In this document: positions 44,486-55,029 of the stretch, one piece after another
How positions within the stretch are numbered: position 1 is the stretch's first letter
Layout of the letters: each line of letters starts with the position of its first letter
From: Gerris lacustris
Taxonomy: Eukaryota; Arthropoda; Insecta; Hemiptera; Gerridae
Direction of reading: 5' to 3'
DNA: 64,000 nucleotides
Assembly: GCA_951217055.1 (NCBI GenBank)
Contig: OX578280.1
Coordinates: 4,464,001 to 4,528,000 of the forward strand
The notes under the pieces: generated by a model
What the model saw: the letters and a program-made list of their open reading frames with translations, nothing else
The model's database searches: none
Told to the model about the DNA's origin: nothing
Made by a program: the position numbers and the translations under genes

Positions 44486-45262
44486 ACTTAATAATTGAAG
44501 CGAGAGTAAGCGAGCTTCTTACATTCAACGAAATATGCATCTTGTCTGTCTGTCTGTCTGTCTGTCTATATAGTAACGTTTACGTGTCCGACGATAACTT
44601 GAGTAAAAGTTGACCGATTTAGTTGAAATTTGGTATACATGTTCCTCTTACTAATACTCAGGCTATGTTCGTTGGACAGCATTATCCGCCCAAGAGTTCA
44701 CGCGCAACGCTCGCGTAAACGAAAGGTCCAAAAATTAAATTTGAATTTCAGGACGGGAAAAGATTCTATTATCATCTATTCGATGAGACGAACATTTTTT
44801 TTCAAATAACATTTTTTAGTAAAACCAACAACGACACTGCTATGAATTAATAAAGATCGCTAAAACTATTAAAGCGGACCTAAACGTTTAAAATAGAAAA
44901 AACAACCTTTTTACCGATATCTTACGTTCTAACGTAACGATTTTAATAAAACTCTATGTACATCGTCTAAAGTACAATTGAAACAAGTATGTAAAGTTTC
45001 AACTTGATACAAGCAGTAGTATTTGAGTAATGAAGTGATACATTTATAATAATAATATAAAAGCTATTACGGGTGGTTAAGATTCTTATAGTGTATAGGT
45101 TTGTTAGGAAGTAAAGCTTTGTACCGAGTACCCCCACTCTACCCCTCACTACCCTCTTCCACTTATCTTCAACTATGACATTCATCATGATTAATAAATT
45201 TCAATATTCAGTATTGAATTATAATACGCTCGCTTCAATGACAGAGCCACGCGATGCCTAGT
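44486..45262 (+). mobile_element. Family T element, single copy
   Basis: It starts ATTGAAGCGAGAGTAAGCGA (a slightly altered end hairpin). It contains five or six TGTC units at 44543-44567, ACGATAACTTGAGTAAAAGT, CCGATTTAGTTGAAATTTGG, GTTCACGCGCAACGCTCGCG and AACGTAACGATTTTAATAAA. It ends ATACGCTCGCTTCAATGACA, GAGCCACGCGATGCCTAG. The 3' CTAG end before T is reminiscent of Helitron 3' ends (CTRR), but a canonical 5' TC and a 3' hairpin of the usual kind are not clear. Non-coding. Confidence 0.75.
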
Positions 45263-45269
45263 TTAGAAA

Positions 45270-46018
45270 AAAGTTTCAAGTCACCCTGAGTCAAATTTCT
45301 TTGAATTCTATTACAGAGTTAGTCGTTGTTATGTGTTAACAAAGCTTGAAGATTTTAGATTTTACGTTACGAAGGTCGTGTTCACTACAAGCATATCGAC
45401 TATCTAACTATCTCGATGTGTAACCCGAGGCCTTCCTAATATAATACAACCTTCTAGTTTATTTGATGAAAAGGAAATAGAAATACTATCTCTGCTATAG
45501 AGGTTATTAAATAACAACAGAGGTTGAGGTATTACATTTCTGATTCATAGCAAGTACAAGCACATAAGTGTTATGTATATGCGAGATTAAGAAAAAGTTA
45601 TACCAAAAAAAGGTCAGCAGAGTAAGTACTAAAAATATTTTAAAATGAATATTATTATGTATTAGCTAAAAAGTGTATAACCTAGAAAAAGTATTTTAAA
45701 ATTTTGATCTGGGTTTCGTTGGATAAAACTCATATGATATACAGGGTGTATTTATGTCAGCTGATCATATTGAAAGGTGTTTCTTCTTTCTACAGGTCAT
45801 TAGAAGCAAGAAAGTTCAAATAAGCTGTAGTCTAATTCTCAACGGTCAACAATTTTCAATTAATCAGAAAATAATAATCTTGGAAAAATGAATGACCAAT
45901 TTTTGGAAAGATCAGGAATTTTTTATAAAATAATGTATGATATACAGTTGACCTTTTTACTATTTATTGTGATCCAGGATCCAGGACTCAGAGCTGTTAA
46001 AAGACTAAAGAATAAATG
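45270..46018. other. Unassigned sequence
   Basis: ATACAGGGTGTATTTATGTC at 45740 resembles the start of common insect inverted-repeat elements, but no partner end was found. The rest has no feature. Confidence 0.4.
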
Positions 46019-46085
46019 TTTGCTTCCAAGCTTACCGCAGGTAACGGAAGCTACGTGATCGTTCTGATGAACGAAATCATTTTTA
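46019..46085 (+). repeat. P-family hairpin end, fragment
   Basis: TTTGCTTCCAAGCTTACC-GCA-GGTAACGGAAGC, then CGTTCTGATGAACG. The loop is GCA in this copy. The fragment is cut where Q begins. Confidence 0.75.
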
Positions 46086-46544
46086 TCTATACGATTGATA
46101 CGAAATATAAACATTTTCATAAGCAAATGCTCTAAATTATTATTATTTCCCCAAGGAAAGAGCTTATTAGAAGCTCGAAACTGGGAGTATTAGTCACCCG
46201 AAAATTATTTTTATTTATATTTATATGTTTATTCAAAAAAGTTTTATTTATTATTATAAACATTGTATCTCTGTTTAGATGCGTAGAAAGTGATTCTTTA
46301 CGTACTTGTATTCATTGCGCATGAGCGTTTCATAATTCTTCTTTTTTCCACCCTAGTGCGGTAAAAATGAAGAATTCTTCACCTTGACGCACGATTAGCG
46401 AGTTTGTTTACATTTAACAAAACTAATTTGCTGTTTCAATTTTAAAGAGCTGTGGTCCCCTATAATTTGTATATCTTCTATGGTGGGTCGTGAAGGGGTG
46501 ATGGGTGATAAAAATTACTTCATAATAGTAGTATTTAAGTATTT

Positions 46545-46580
46545 GGCTATATTTCATCCCTTAAGGGACATCTTCAGGCC
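46545..46580 (-). ncRNA. Hammerhead-like motif, left arm
   Basis: Identical in sequence to 47807-47842 but on the minus strand. See that entry for the reading of its parts. Confidence 0.4.
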
Positions 46581-47806
46581 TGTAAACAAGGTATTCCTAC
46601 ATTATTATCTTTATAATTTTCAGCCAGGTTAATAATTATGAATCTAAACAATAATTTTCTCAATCTTACTTTCTATAATTATTTTTAACATTAATCCTTA
46701 TTTCCTTATTACACATAACTATGAATTTAATTAACAAGAACAATAAATAAATTAAAATAAAAGATAATAAGAACCAACCTGTTACAATGTTAAGTGGTAG
46801 AGTCAGTAATAAAACATTTTAGATAAACTTTTTAAATATATAAAAATTTGTCATAACATAATCATAAATAAACTATCCACTATTAACATTTAACATATAA
46901 CTATTAAAATTTGATAAAACTAAATTAAAAAAAAACGTGCTAAAAAAGTATTACATTCTTTATTTGTGGTAACTATTGGAAAGTAAAATGTCCAGGTTAA
47001 TTGATAAACATTTTTGCCTAAGGTGTATTGCTGGCTTACCTAGACCTTAATAAATTCTATTCAGGAGTATTTGCTGATAACAAACTTACCTTCTAAAAGT
47101 ATAGTAAGTTACCATACATTTTATTAAAAATATTATAGCTTTAAATGTGGTATTAGTCTAGTCATTGTTAAAGTATTTGTGATTTTTAATATGGTTAATT
47201 ATATGTTAAACATCTATAATATGGTTAATTATCACAAAACTTTTTTAAAATCAAATTCAGAATGTAATAATAGGTAAATTGCAATATTATTAGTATTAAA
47301 TGTTATATAAGTCAACTCTCATAGATATTAAATGAATAAAGTGCAAATAGTAAGCCAGCAATACACCTTAGGCAAAAATGTTTATCAATTAACCTGGACA
47401 TTTTACTTTCCAATAGTTACCACAAATAAAGAATATAATACTTTTTTAGCACGTTTTGAATTTATTTTTTATCAAATTTTAATAGTTATATGTTAAATGT
47501 TAGTAGTGGATAGTTTATTTATGATTATGTTATGACAAATTTTTATATATTTAAAAAGTTTATCTAAAATGTTTTATTACTGACTCTACCACTTAACATT
47601 GTAACAGGTTGGTTCTTATTATCTTTTATTTTAATTTATTTATTGTTCTTGTTAATTAAATTCATAGTTATGTGTAATAAGGAAATAAGGATTAATGTTA
47701 AAAATAATTATAGAAAGTAAGATGGGGAAAAATTATTGTTTAGATACATAATTATTAACCTGGCTGAAAATTATAAAGATAATAATGTAGAAATACCTTG
47801 TTTACA

Positions 47807-47842
47807 GGCCTGAAGATGTCCCTTAAGGGATGAAATATAGCC
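47807..47842 (+). ncRNA. Hammerhead-like motif, right arm
   Basis: GGC-CTGAAGA, then TGTCCC-TTAA-GGGAT, then GAAA-TATA-GCC. CUGANGA and GAAA are the two conserved boxes of hammerhead ribozymes, TCCC/GGGA would be stem II, GGC/GCC a short stem I, and UA before GCC the cleavage position. One extra U follows CUGAAGA, which does not fit the strict core. Minimal hammerheads are known from Penelope-like elements. Activity is doubtful. Confidence 0.4.
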
Positions 47843-48186
47843 AAATACTTAAATACTACTAGTATGAAGTAATTTTTATCACCCATCACCCTTTCACGAC
47901 CCACCATAGAAGATAATTTGCTGTTTGTTTAATTAAGGTAACTGTTTATATAGAGTTTTGCGTGAAAAACAATGATTGATTTTATGTCATTATGACGAAA
48001 ACGAGGAGAATAATACGCCTCCCGAAATTATTAATTCGGCACAAAATACAACTAAAGAGAAATACAGAAAGTTTATTAAATATTTTTTTCTGTATTTATT
48101 ATTAAAATCCAACAATCGTAGATAAAGTACGGTACGCATCTCGTGCGAAAACTGCATTTTGCTTTGCTCTTGTCGTTTTAATGTAC

Positions 48187-48675
48187 TATATGTCTCTGAT
48201 TTCAAAAATTCCAAGACAGATATCCGTTTCAGGCATCAGGTACATTTTTGGGTCCGTGTCTGTAGGTTTGTCAGTTAATTTTTGCGAGGCAACATATTTT
48301 AAAAACTACTCGTCTGGTTTTAATGAAATTTATATGGTAGAATGGCAGGTCATAATTAGCCCATTGTTGGTCCCATATAAGTTCCAACTTTCTTCGTCCC
48401 TTTATTCCTCTTCAACATGCGCACAAAAATACATTCTTCAAAAGAACTCATCTGATTTTTATGAAATTTGGATGGTTTGTCGAAAGTTGACCGCAGATAG
48501 CACCAAATTAATTTCAACCGTCTGCACTCCTTGGGTTTAATTGATACTTTAATTTATGTAAAAAATCAAAATAATTTTGTCTTAATAACAGCGGAAACAA
48601 TTAAATAGAGTAGAAATTAATGTCTTGTAAAAGGATAAAACCAATGAAGTGCGTGATATGATACGAGGAAGCTAT
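48187..48675 (+). repeat. P-family arm
   Basis: ATGTCTCTGATTTCAAAAAT, ACATTTTTGGGTCCGTGTCT, CATTGTTGGTCCCATATAAG, AACATGCGCACAAAAATACA, CCGTCTGCACTCC and the outer end GAGGAAGCTATGTGC. The 120-residue frame across it is repeat-derived. Confidence 0.8.
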
Positions 48676-48680
48676 GTGCT

Positions 48681-48786
48681 ATATATGGGTTTAATGTTTT
48701 TAAAAAATTAATAAAATAGACTGTCAATAGCTATGTGCTATTGACAGTCTATTTTATTAATTTTTAAAAACATTAAATCCATATAT
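48681..48786. repeat. Near-perfect 50-bp hairpin at a P outer end
   Basis: The arm 48681-48731 is mirrored by 48737-48786 around the loop TATGT, with one or two mismatches. The arms end in TAGACTGTCAATAGC, the P outer terminus, so the P end is present twice, back to back. Confidence 0.9.
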
Positions 48787-48904
48787 CGCAATGATCCTAA
48801 TTGCGTATACAAAGTTACCATGTTAAAGAGCTATAGTAATAAGCTTTAAATCATTACTAAAATACTTTAAATCTCCAAGTGGGTGAACAAATCATTGCTA
48901 TAGA

Positions 48905-49245
48905 AAATAAAAAATCGGTCCGAGAAAACTCAGACAAACTTTCTCATATACAAGTTCATAATTATTTAGTCCAGTGTTTTCCATTTATTAGTTTTCGTAG
49001 GAACATTTAATTACAATTGAAAATGTATCACAAAAATAAATTCTCCTCGGCGGGGAATCGAACTCGGCCTCTATCCGTCTGTGTTTAAAGTTAATTTAGG
49101 AACTAAATTTATCCCGGGGAAACGCCTTATATTGTTAGATTCATATTTGAAGGGATTACGCACTTTAAATATTTATAATCAAAATCGTCGGAATCGTTTT
49201 AAAGAAATGATTTTATTCAGCGCCCCCAAATTAAAATTCTATTTT
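48905..49245 (-). repeat. tRNA-related repeat X, copy 3
   Basis: AACTTTCTCATATACAAGTT, AGTCCAGTGTTTTCCATTTA, the complement of a B-box (GGAATCGAAC at 49054) in CTCCTCGGCGGGGAATCGAA, ATCCCGGGGAAACG and GCGCCCCCAAATTA. It is the minus-strand counterpart of 19437-19915. It lies in the intron and ends just before the splice acceptor of the exon at 49257. Confidence 0.65.
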
Positions 49246-49256
49246 TATCTATACAG

Positions 49257-49443
49257 CCCAAACGCGCGTAAACTGCAGTTGCAGTTCCTCAGCTACCTGC
49301 CCCGCCTCAACTCTATCTCCGACATTCAGCCCATTACAGCTTTCATGACCTACTATGAGAAAGCTGCTAAACCGGTGGATAGCTGGATTTTGAAAGGGAA
49401 GCCAGAAGATATCCAGCTTTGGCAGTTATACCTAAAAGCATAG
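49257..49443 (+). CDS. Terminal coding exon of an unidentified gene (partial)
   Basis: This is the only likely host coding sequence in the window. The upstream text CTATTTTTATCTATACAG is a good splice acceptor (pyrimidine-rich tract, AG at 49255-49256). The exon starts at codon position 3, and 61 codons follow to the TAG stop at 49441. Codon use is GC-rich at third positions (CTGCAGTTGCAGTTCCTCAG), unlike the AT-rich surroundings and unlike every other frame here. The protein end reads PNARKLQLQFLSYLPRLNSI, then SDIQPITAFMTYYEKAAKPV, then DSWILKGKPEDIQLWQLYLKA: an amphipathic, mostly helical-looking C-terminus without signal, membrane segment or motif I recognise. A longer frame back to 49081 exists but crosses repeat X, so I reject that start. 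Earlier exons must lie upstream, perhaps beyond the window. No function is proposed. Confidence 0.7.
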
Positions 49444-49672
49444 GAATTCCGTTTTCTGAATAGAATACCTTCTTTAACACAAACTTAAAGGAACTTTATG
49501 AGGTAGATAGCTTTATCTAAACTCAAAAAAGCATTTCATTTTGGCTTCTAGCCTGCTTTTTCAACCTTATATAGAGAGGAAGAAAGGAAAGTATGTTGTA
49601 CAATTGCCAACAAACTAATGAGAAGATAGATAGAAAATCTATATTATATGTTAGTTCTACAAATATAGATAT
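49444..49672. other. Probable 3' untranslated region
   Basis: Follows the stop codon directly. No clear AATAAA signal was seen before the gap, so the transcript end is not located. Confidence 0.4.
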
Positions 49673-49872
49673 NNNNNNNNNNNNNNNNNNNNNNNNNNNN
49701 NNNNNNNNNNNNNNNNNNNNNNNNNNNNNNNNNNNNNNNNNNNNNNNNNNNNNNNNNNNNNNNNNNNNNNNNNNNNNNNNNNNNNNNNNNNNNNNNNNNN
49801 NNNNNNNNNNNNNNNNNNNNNNNNNNNNNNNNNNNNNNNNNNNNNNNNNNNNNNNNNNNNNNNNNNNNNNNN
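49673..49872. other. Assembly gap (200 N)
   Basis: Exactly 200 N. The first bases after it are the outer end of a P arm (GGCACATAGCTTCC), so the gap may lie at a repeat the assembler could not place, and its length is nominal. Frames that include N are meaningless. Confidence 0.98.
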
Positions 49873-51330
49873 GGCACATAGCTTCCACGCGTACGACTTC
49901 GTATATAAGATATGCTCTAATACTTTCATGCTTTTACAACCTATATTATTGTCAAACCTATATAATTGTCCCCCTTTTTAAATTTTTTTCAAAAAGTATC
50001 AATTTAGCAAAATTTATTGTGCACAGATGGTTGGCATTAATCGCAGACTCTCTGCTGGCTACTTTCGAACCAACCAAATCCAAAATTCATAAAAATCTAA
50101 TATGAGTACTTTTTATTTTTGATAAGTTACAGGTGTAAATAAATGTATGTTTTAGCGCATGTAAAAGAGAATAAAATGGTCGCATAAGGTTGAAACTTAT
50201 ATGGGACCAACAATAGGCTAATTAGGACCTAACATCAAAATTTCATTAAATGCAGACGATTAGTATGTTGGTTAAAACTTGAGTGACAGATAGACCGACA
50301 GACAGACACGGAACCAAAAATGTTCCCTGATGTCTGAAACGGATTTCTGTCTTGGAATTTTTGAAATCGGAGACATAAACATTTTTGTTCACATAGCTAC
50401 CTACGGTAAGTTCGGAAGATAAAATTGTAAGTATAAAGGCCCCTCCACACTCTCGCGGAGTATCCTCGCCGATTATACTTGGTGAGAATACCCGAGGCGA
50501 AGTAGTCGCATCCACACTCCCGCCCCTTCGTGGCGAGCACCTCATTGCCATGACTTAATGTTCCTCGCGTCCCCTTTGACTCGGGACTAAAATCCGCCTC
50601 TGAAGCGAAGTCGGGCGAGGCGAGGCAAGGACCCCCGAGGAACCACGAGGAACCCCTTCACATTCTCCTTCCTCGTCCGACTTCGGGCAACTTCGCGAGA
50701 GTCTGGAGGGGCCTAAATGGCCTGAAAATTGCTGATTTGTTTCCCCCGAGCTAACCGAAGGTAACGAAAGCTATGTGGTCGTTCTGAAGAACGAAAATAT
50801 TTTATATCTTTGATTTTAAAAAGTCCAAAACAGAAATCAGGGAACATTTTTGGTTGCCTGTCGGTCAGTCAGTCTCTCTGTCTTTCGGTGTATCTGTCCG
50901 TCTGTCACACAATTTTTGCGAACAAATCATCTTAAAAACTACGAGTCCGATTTTAAAGAAATTTGTATGGTAGGTCATAATTAGCTCATTGTTGTTCGCA
51001 TATAAGTTTCAACCTTTTTTTCTCAAATTTGTTTCTCTTCCACATGCGCACATACATTTATTTACACCTATAGCTCTAACAGTACTTATCTAATTTGTAT
51101 GAAACTTCTACAGTTTATTAAACTTCTACATTTTTTAGTCGAATATTTATTTGAACAGTCTGGCGCTCTTCAACATTTGCTGGATTGATTAATTCATGTT
51201 ATAAATCAAAACAATTTTGACAGATTAAAAAAACGGAGGAAACAATAAAACAAATTAGACAATAATGGTTTGTAAAGCATAAAATCAATAAAGTACGTGG
51301 ATAGGATGCGAGGAAGCAATGTGCCACACC
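49873..51330. mobile_element. P-family foldback interrupted by a GC-rich MITE
   Basis: The left arm (49873-50420, minus) ends GTAAGTTCGGAAGATAAAAT. The spacer TTGTAAGTATAA is cut by the MITE at 50438-50715 and resumes AAATGGCCTGAAAATTGCTG. The right arm (50740-51330, plus) begins TTTCCCCCGAGCTAACC-GAA-GGTAACG and ends GAGGAAGCAATGTGCCACAC. The arm-spacer-arm plan equals that at 7564-8640. Confidence 0.8.
50438..50715. mobile_element. GC-rich MITE, GGCCCCTCCACACTCTCGCG ends
   Basis: The left end GGCCCCTCCACACTCTCGCG is matched by CGCGAGAGTCTGGAGGGGCC at the right. TAAA flanks both sides and may be the target duplication. The interior is GC-rich with repeated GCGAGGCGAGG and CCCCGAGGAACC words. 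GGCC-type ends recall PIF/Harbinger elements, whose duplication is normally 3 bp, so this is tentative. Confidence 0.8.
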
Positions 51331-51340
51331 AATTGGCAGT

Positions 51341-51655
51341 GTTTTTAACGAGTGGAATGCAAGCCGGGACTCAACCCTTCGACAATGAATTCGAACGAAG
51401 AATCCCAGTCTATACTAGGCTTAAACAAAAGAACAACTAAATCGTTTAGAATAATACTTACAACTGTTCTACAGTTTGATTCGACAAAATTTAAGCAAAT
51501 ATAGAACCCACTAAAATACAGACCTAATAACGTCAGCATTCTATAGCGTAGGGCTTCCGCTGGCATCGTGTAATAAGACTAGAAATCCCTATCGGAGATT
51601 ATATGACGCACGATTTTTCGAGTCTATGTCTCCTTCGGGAAATCAATAATAATTG
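51341..51655 (+). repeat. Repeat S, copy 2
   Basis: Second copy of 9232-9540, again directly after a P outer end. Its right end AATCAATAATAATT abuts the U element hairpin. Confidence 0.8.
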
Positions 51656-52640
51656 AACGAGCGTAGTGAGTTCTTCATTTCACGAGACTTGGGATTTGAA
51701 AAGTTTGTTTGTTTGTTTGTTTGTTTGTTTGTTTGTTTGTTTGTTTGTTTGTTTGTCTAACGATAACTCGAGTAAAAATTGATCAATTTCAGCGAAATTT
51801 GGCACGTAGATGCATCTCAGCATTTTTGAGAACTGTATAGTTTTTGAAAATTCCTCACTAAACATTTCCAAGATGGCGGCCAATATGGCGGACGACTAAA
51901 AAAAAAGTTTTAAGCCAGCATAATGTGCTATACATCGTTTTGAAGGTCTTTAAGAGAAGGAAAAGAATATGTAACTAATCAAATTTCACACTTCATATTT
52001 TCAAGATGGCGGCCAATATGGTGGACGACTAAAATAAAAAGTTTTAGTCAGCATAATGTGTTATACATAGTTTTAAAGGTCTTTAAGAGAAGGAAAAGAA
52101 AATTTAACTAATAAAATATCACAGTTAATATTTTCAAGATGGCAGCCAATATGGCAGACGACTAAAAAAAAAGTTTAAGTCAGCTTAATGTGTTATACAT
52201 CGTTTTAAAGGCCTTTAAAAGGAGAAAAATAATAATTAACTGATAAAATTTAATACGTCACACTTTCAAGATGGCGGCCAATATGGCGGACGACTAAACA
52301 AAAAGTTTTTAGTCAGTATGACATGTAATACATCAATTTAAAGGTCTTGAAGTTTAGGAAAGGAATATCTAAGTATTAAAAATGTCACACATAATATTTT
52401 CAATATGGCGGACTATTAAAAAAAAATTAATCTGCTTGGCATGTAATACATTAATCTAAAGGTCTATAAAAGTAGGAATAGAGTCAATTACTTTTCAAAT
52501 TTCATAATTTATATTTTCAAGATGACGGCCAATAAGGCGAATGACAAAACGTTTATCGTCAGTATGGCATTTTATACATAGTTTTAAAGGGTTTAGAAGT
52601 AAGAAAAGAGTAAATAACTATTAAAATTTCACTCTATATA
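51653..52640 (+). mobile_element. Family U element, copy 1, with 133-bp satellite inside
   Basis: It begins with hairpin GAACGAGC-GTA-GTGAGTTC (51655-51673), then CACGAGACTTGGGATTTGAA, twelve or so GTTT units, ACGATAACTCGAGTAAAAAT and CAGCGAAATTTGGCACGTAG, the same order as in family T. From 51871 six units of about 133 bp follow. Non-coding. Confidence 0.8.
51871..52640 (+). repeat. 133-bp satellite, block 1
   Basis: AGATGGCGGCC or a variant starts at 51871, 52004, 52137, 52269, 52402 (AATATGGCGG) and 52520. Units contain CATAATGTGTTATACATCGT and GGTCTTTAAGAGAAGGAAAA. Confidence 0.9.
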
Positions 52641-52735
52641 TTTTCGTCCAATTGTAGATAATTATTATTTAGTATAATTATTGTATACTAAGCAGTTTAA
52701 ACTGAAAATTTAGTTAAACGTTGTTTAATAGAGGT

Positions 52736-52905
52736 ATTGCAGGCTCGCTATGATCGCACGTTTATACAGGAGTTGTAATAATGTTATTGTTGGCTCGCTG
52801 CGCTCGCCCTATATAGACAGCATTTAAAATTAGTTTTCATTTAACTGGGTATATATTGAAGGTTCGCTGCACTCACCAATTTATTTAGTATTTCTGGATA
52901 ATGTT
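52736..52905 (-). repeat. GCGAGCGNAGCGAGC satellite, inverted monomers
   Basis: GCAGGCTCGCTATGATCGCA, TTGGCTCGCTGCGCTCGCCC and GGTTCGCTGCACTCACC are minus-strand monomer boxes. All following monomers are in plus orientation, so the array begins with an orientation switch near 52910. Confidence 0.8.
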
Positions 52906-52917
52906 ATGCCATATAAA

Positions 52918-54030
52918 CTTGCGAGCGCAGCGAGCCTGAATTAATTATATTAAATAATGATTACGTACAAATACTTTATAAACAGGCGAGCGAAGCGAGC
53001 ATACAATAACTTTATTTAATTAATATTTACTACAAATTCTGAATCAAACCGGCGAGCGTAGCGAGCCATCTTTAACTTGATTAAATAATTACTATATTTA
53101 CTGTATAAACAGGCGAGCGTAGCGAGCCTTCTTTAAGTTATTTGATTAAATAATTAGTATATTTACTGTATAAAAAGCGAGCGCAGCGAGCCTTCAATAA
53201 CTTTATTTAATAAATATTTACAACAAATTCTGAATCAAACAGGCGAGCGTAGCGAGCCTTCTTTAATTTGATTAAATAATTACTATATTAACTGTACAAA
53301 CAGGCGAGCGTAGCGAGCCTACAATAAATTTATTTAATAAATCTTTACTACAAATTCTGAATCAAATAGGCGAGCGTAGCGAGCCTTCTTTATTTTATAA
53401 AATAATTACTGTATTAACTGTACAAACAGGCGAGCGTAGCGAGCCTACAATAAATTTATTTAATAAATCTTTACTACAAATTCTGAATCAAATAGGCGAG
53501 CGTAGCGAGCCTTCTTTATTTTATAAAATAATTACTATATTTCCTGTGTAAACAGGCGAGCGTAGCGAGCCTGCTATAACTTTATTTAATACATATTTAC
53601 TACAAACGCTAAATCAACAGGCGAGCGTAGCGAGCCTACAATAACTTTATTTAATAAATAGTTACAACAAATGCTAAATCAACAGGCGAGCGCAGCGAGC
53701 CTGCAATTACTTTATTTAATAAATATTTACAACAAATTCTGAATCAAACAGGCGAGCGTAGCGAGCCTTCTTTATTTTATAAAATAATTACTATATTTCC
53801 TGTGTAAACAGGCGAGCGTAGCGAGCCTGCTATAACTTTATTTAATACATATTTACTACAAACGCTAAATCGACAGGCGAGCGTAGCGAGCTTACAATAA
53901 CTATTTAATACATATTTACTACAAATGCTAAATCAACACGTAAGCGCGGCGGGCATGCAATAACTTTATTTAATACATATTTACTAGAAATGCTGAATCA
54001 AGAGGCGTGCGTAGCGAGCCTGCGTTAATA
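52918..54030 (+). repeat. GCGAGCGNAGCGAGC satellite, diverged block
   Basis: About 20 monomers of 45-70 bases. Each has the box AGGCGAGCGNAGCGAGCCT and an AT-rich spacer (TTTATTTAATAAATATTTAC, AAATTCTGAATCAAA). Spacer types alternate, giving dimer-like periods, but no long higher-order repeat is visible. Confidence 0.92.
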
Positions 54031-54195
54031 TTATTAAATAAAGATAATGGACAAAATCATTTTATTGATCTTTTCAGGTTAAATAAGAATGTCAGGTTTT
54101 ACTGACATATTATCCTGATATCATTATTGAGAACATAGTATGGCTGATATAAAAGTACCTTTCTACGCGAGTTCTTTATGCACCGCATCACTAGT
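54031..54195. other. Unique-looking spacer
   Basis: AT-rich sequence between the diverged satellite block and U copy 2. It includes the stem ATGTCAGGTTTTACTGACAT. Confidence 0.5.
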
Positions 54196-55025
54196 TATTG
54201 AACGAGCGCAGTGAGTTCTTCATTACAGAGACTTGGGATTTGAAAAGTTTGTGTGTTTGTTTGTGTGTTTGTTTGTCTAACGATAACTGGAGTAAAAATT
54301 GATAAATTTCAACGAAATTTGGCACATATATGCATCTCAGCATTTGTGAGAAGTGTATAGTTTTTGGAAATTCCTCACTCAATATTTTCAAGATGGCGCC
54401 CAATATGGCGGACGACAAAAAAAGAAAGTTTTAGTCAGCATAATGTGTTATACATCGTTTTAAAGATCTTTAAGAGGAGGAAAAGAATATGTAACTAATA
54501 AAATTTCTCAGTTCATATTTTCAAGATGGCGGCCAATATGGCAGACGACTAAAATAAAAAGTTATATCCAGCATAATGTGTTATACATCGTTTTAAAGGC
54601 CTTTAAGAGGAGGATAAGAATATGTAACTAAAAAAATTTTACACTTAATATTTTCAAGATGGCGGCCAATATGGCGGACAACTATAAAAAAAGTTTTAGC
54701 CAGCATAATGTGTTATACATAGTTTTAAAGGTCTTTAAGAGATGAAAAAGAATATGTAACTAATAAAATTTTACACTTAATATTTTCAAGATGGCGGTCA
54801 ATATGGCGGACGACTAAACAAACAGTTTTTAGTCAGTATGACATGTTATACATCAATTTAAAGCTCTTGAAGTCTAGAAAAGGAATATCCAACTATTCAA
54901 ATTTCACACATAATATTTTTAAAATGGCGGCCACTATAAAGAAAACAAAAAAGTTTTACATATCTGCATAACATGTTAAAAATCGTTTAAAGGAATTTTA
55001 AAGGCTACAGATTATGTACTAATAC
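54196..55025 (+). mobile_element. Family U element, copy 2
   Basis: Hairpin GAACGAGC-GCA-GTGAGTTC at 54200-54218, a GTGTTTGTTTG core, ACGATAACTGGAGTAAAAAT and CAACGAAATTTGGCACATAT, then five 133-bp units from 54391 to about 54960. It leads into satellite boxes at 55035. Confidence 0.85.
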
Positions 55026-55029
55026 TGTA

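Larger units (their letters stand above)
46466..47906. mobile_element. Large inverted-repeat retroelement-like insertion
   Basis: Arms of about 560 bases (46468-47040 and 47351-47906) are nearly identical inverted copies: CTTCTATGGTGGGTCGTGAA, GGGTGATGGGTGATAA, AAATTTTTATATATTTAAA, CACCTTAGGCAAAAATGTTT. They flank a 310-base spacer. Each arm holds the 36-base hairpin block described at 46545 and 47807. A repeat-bounded form with such a block and a 13-base duplication suggests a Penelope-like or related retroelement terminal region in inverted orientation. There is no reverse transcriptase, so the class is inferred. Confidence 0.6.
46086..48186 (-). repeat. Repeat Q, copy 5, split by a 1.45-kb inverted repeat
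   Basis: Q minus-strand sequence (CATTGTATCTCTGTTTAGAT, GCACGATTAGCGAGTTTGTT) reaches AATTTGCTGTTT at 46436. It resumes after the insertion with the same TAATTTGCTGTTT at 47911 and continues to GTGCGAAAACTGCATTTTGC and TAATGTACTA. The duplicated 13 bases are a plausible target-site duplication. Confidence 0.8.

Noticed and set aside
49081..49256. 5' extension of the terminal exon reading frame
   Set aside because: It runs through repeat X and lacks the coding bias seen after the acceptor at 49256.
49523..50105. Frames with long X runs
   Set aside because: They span the N gap and carry no information.
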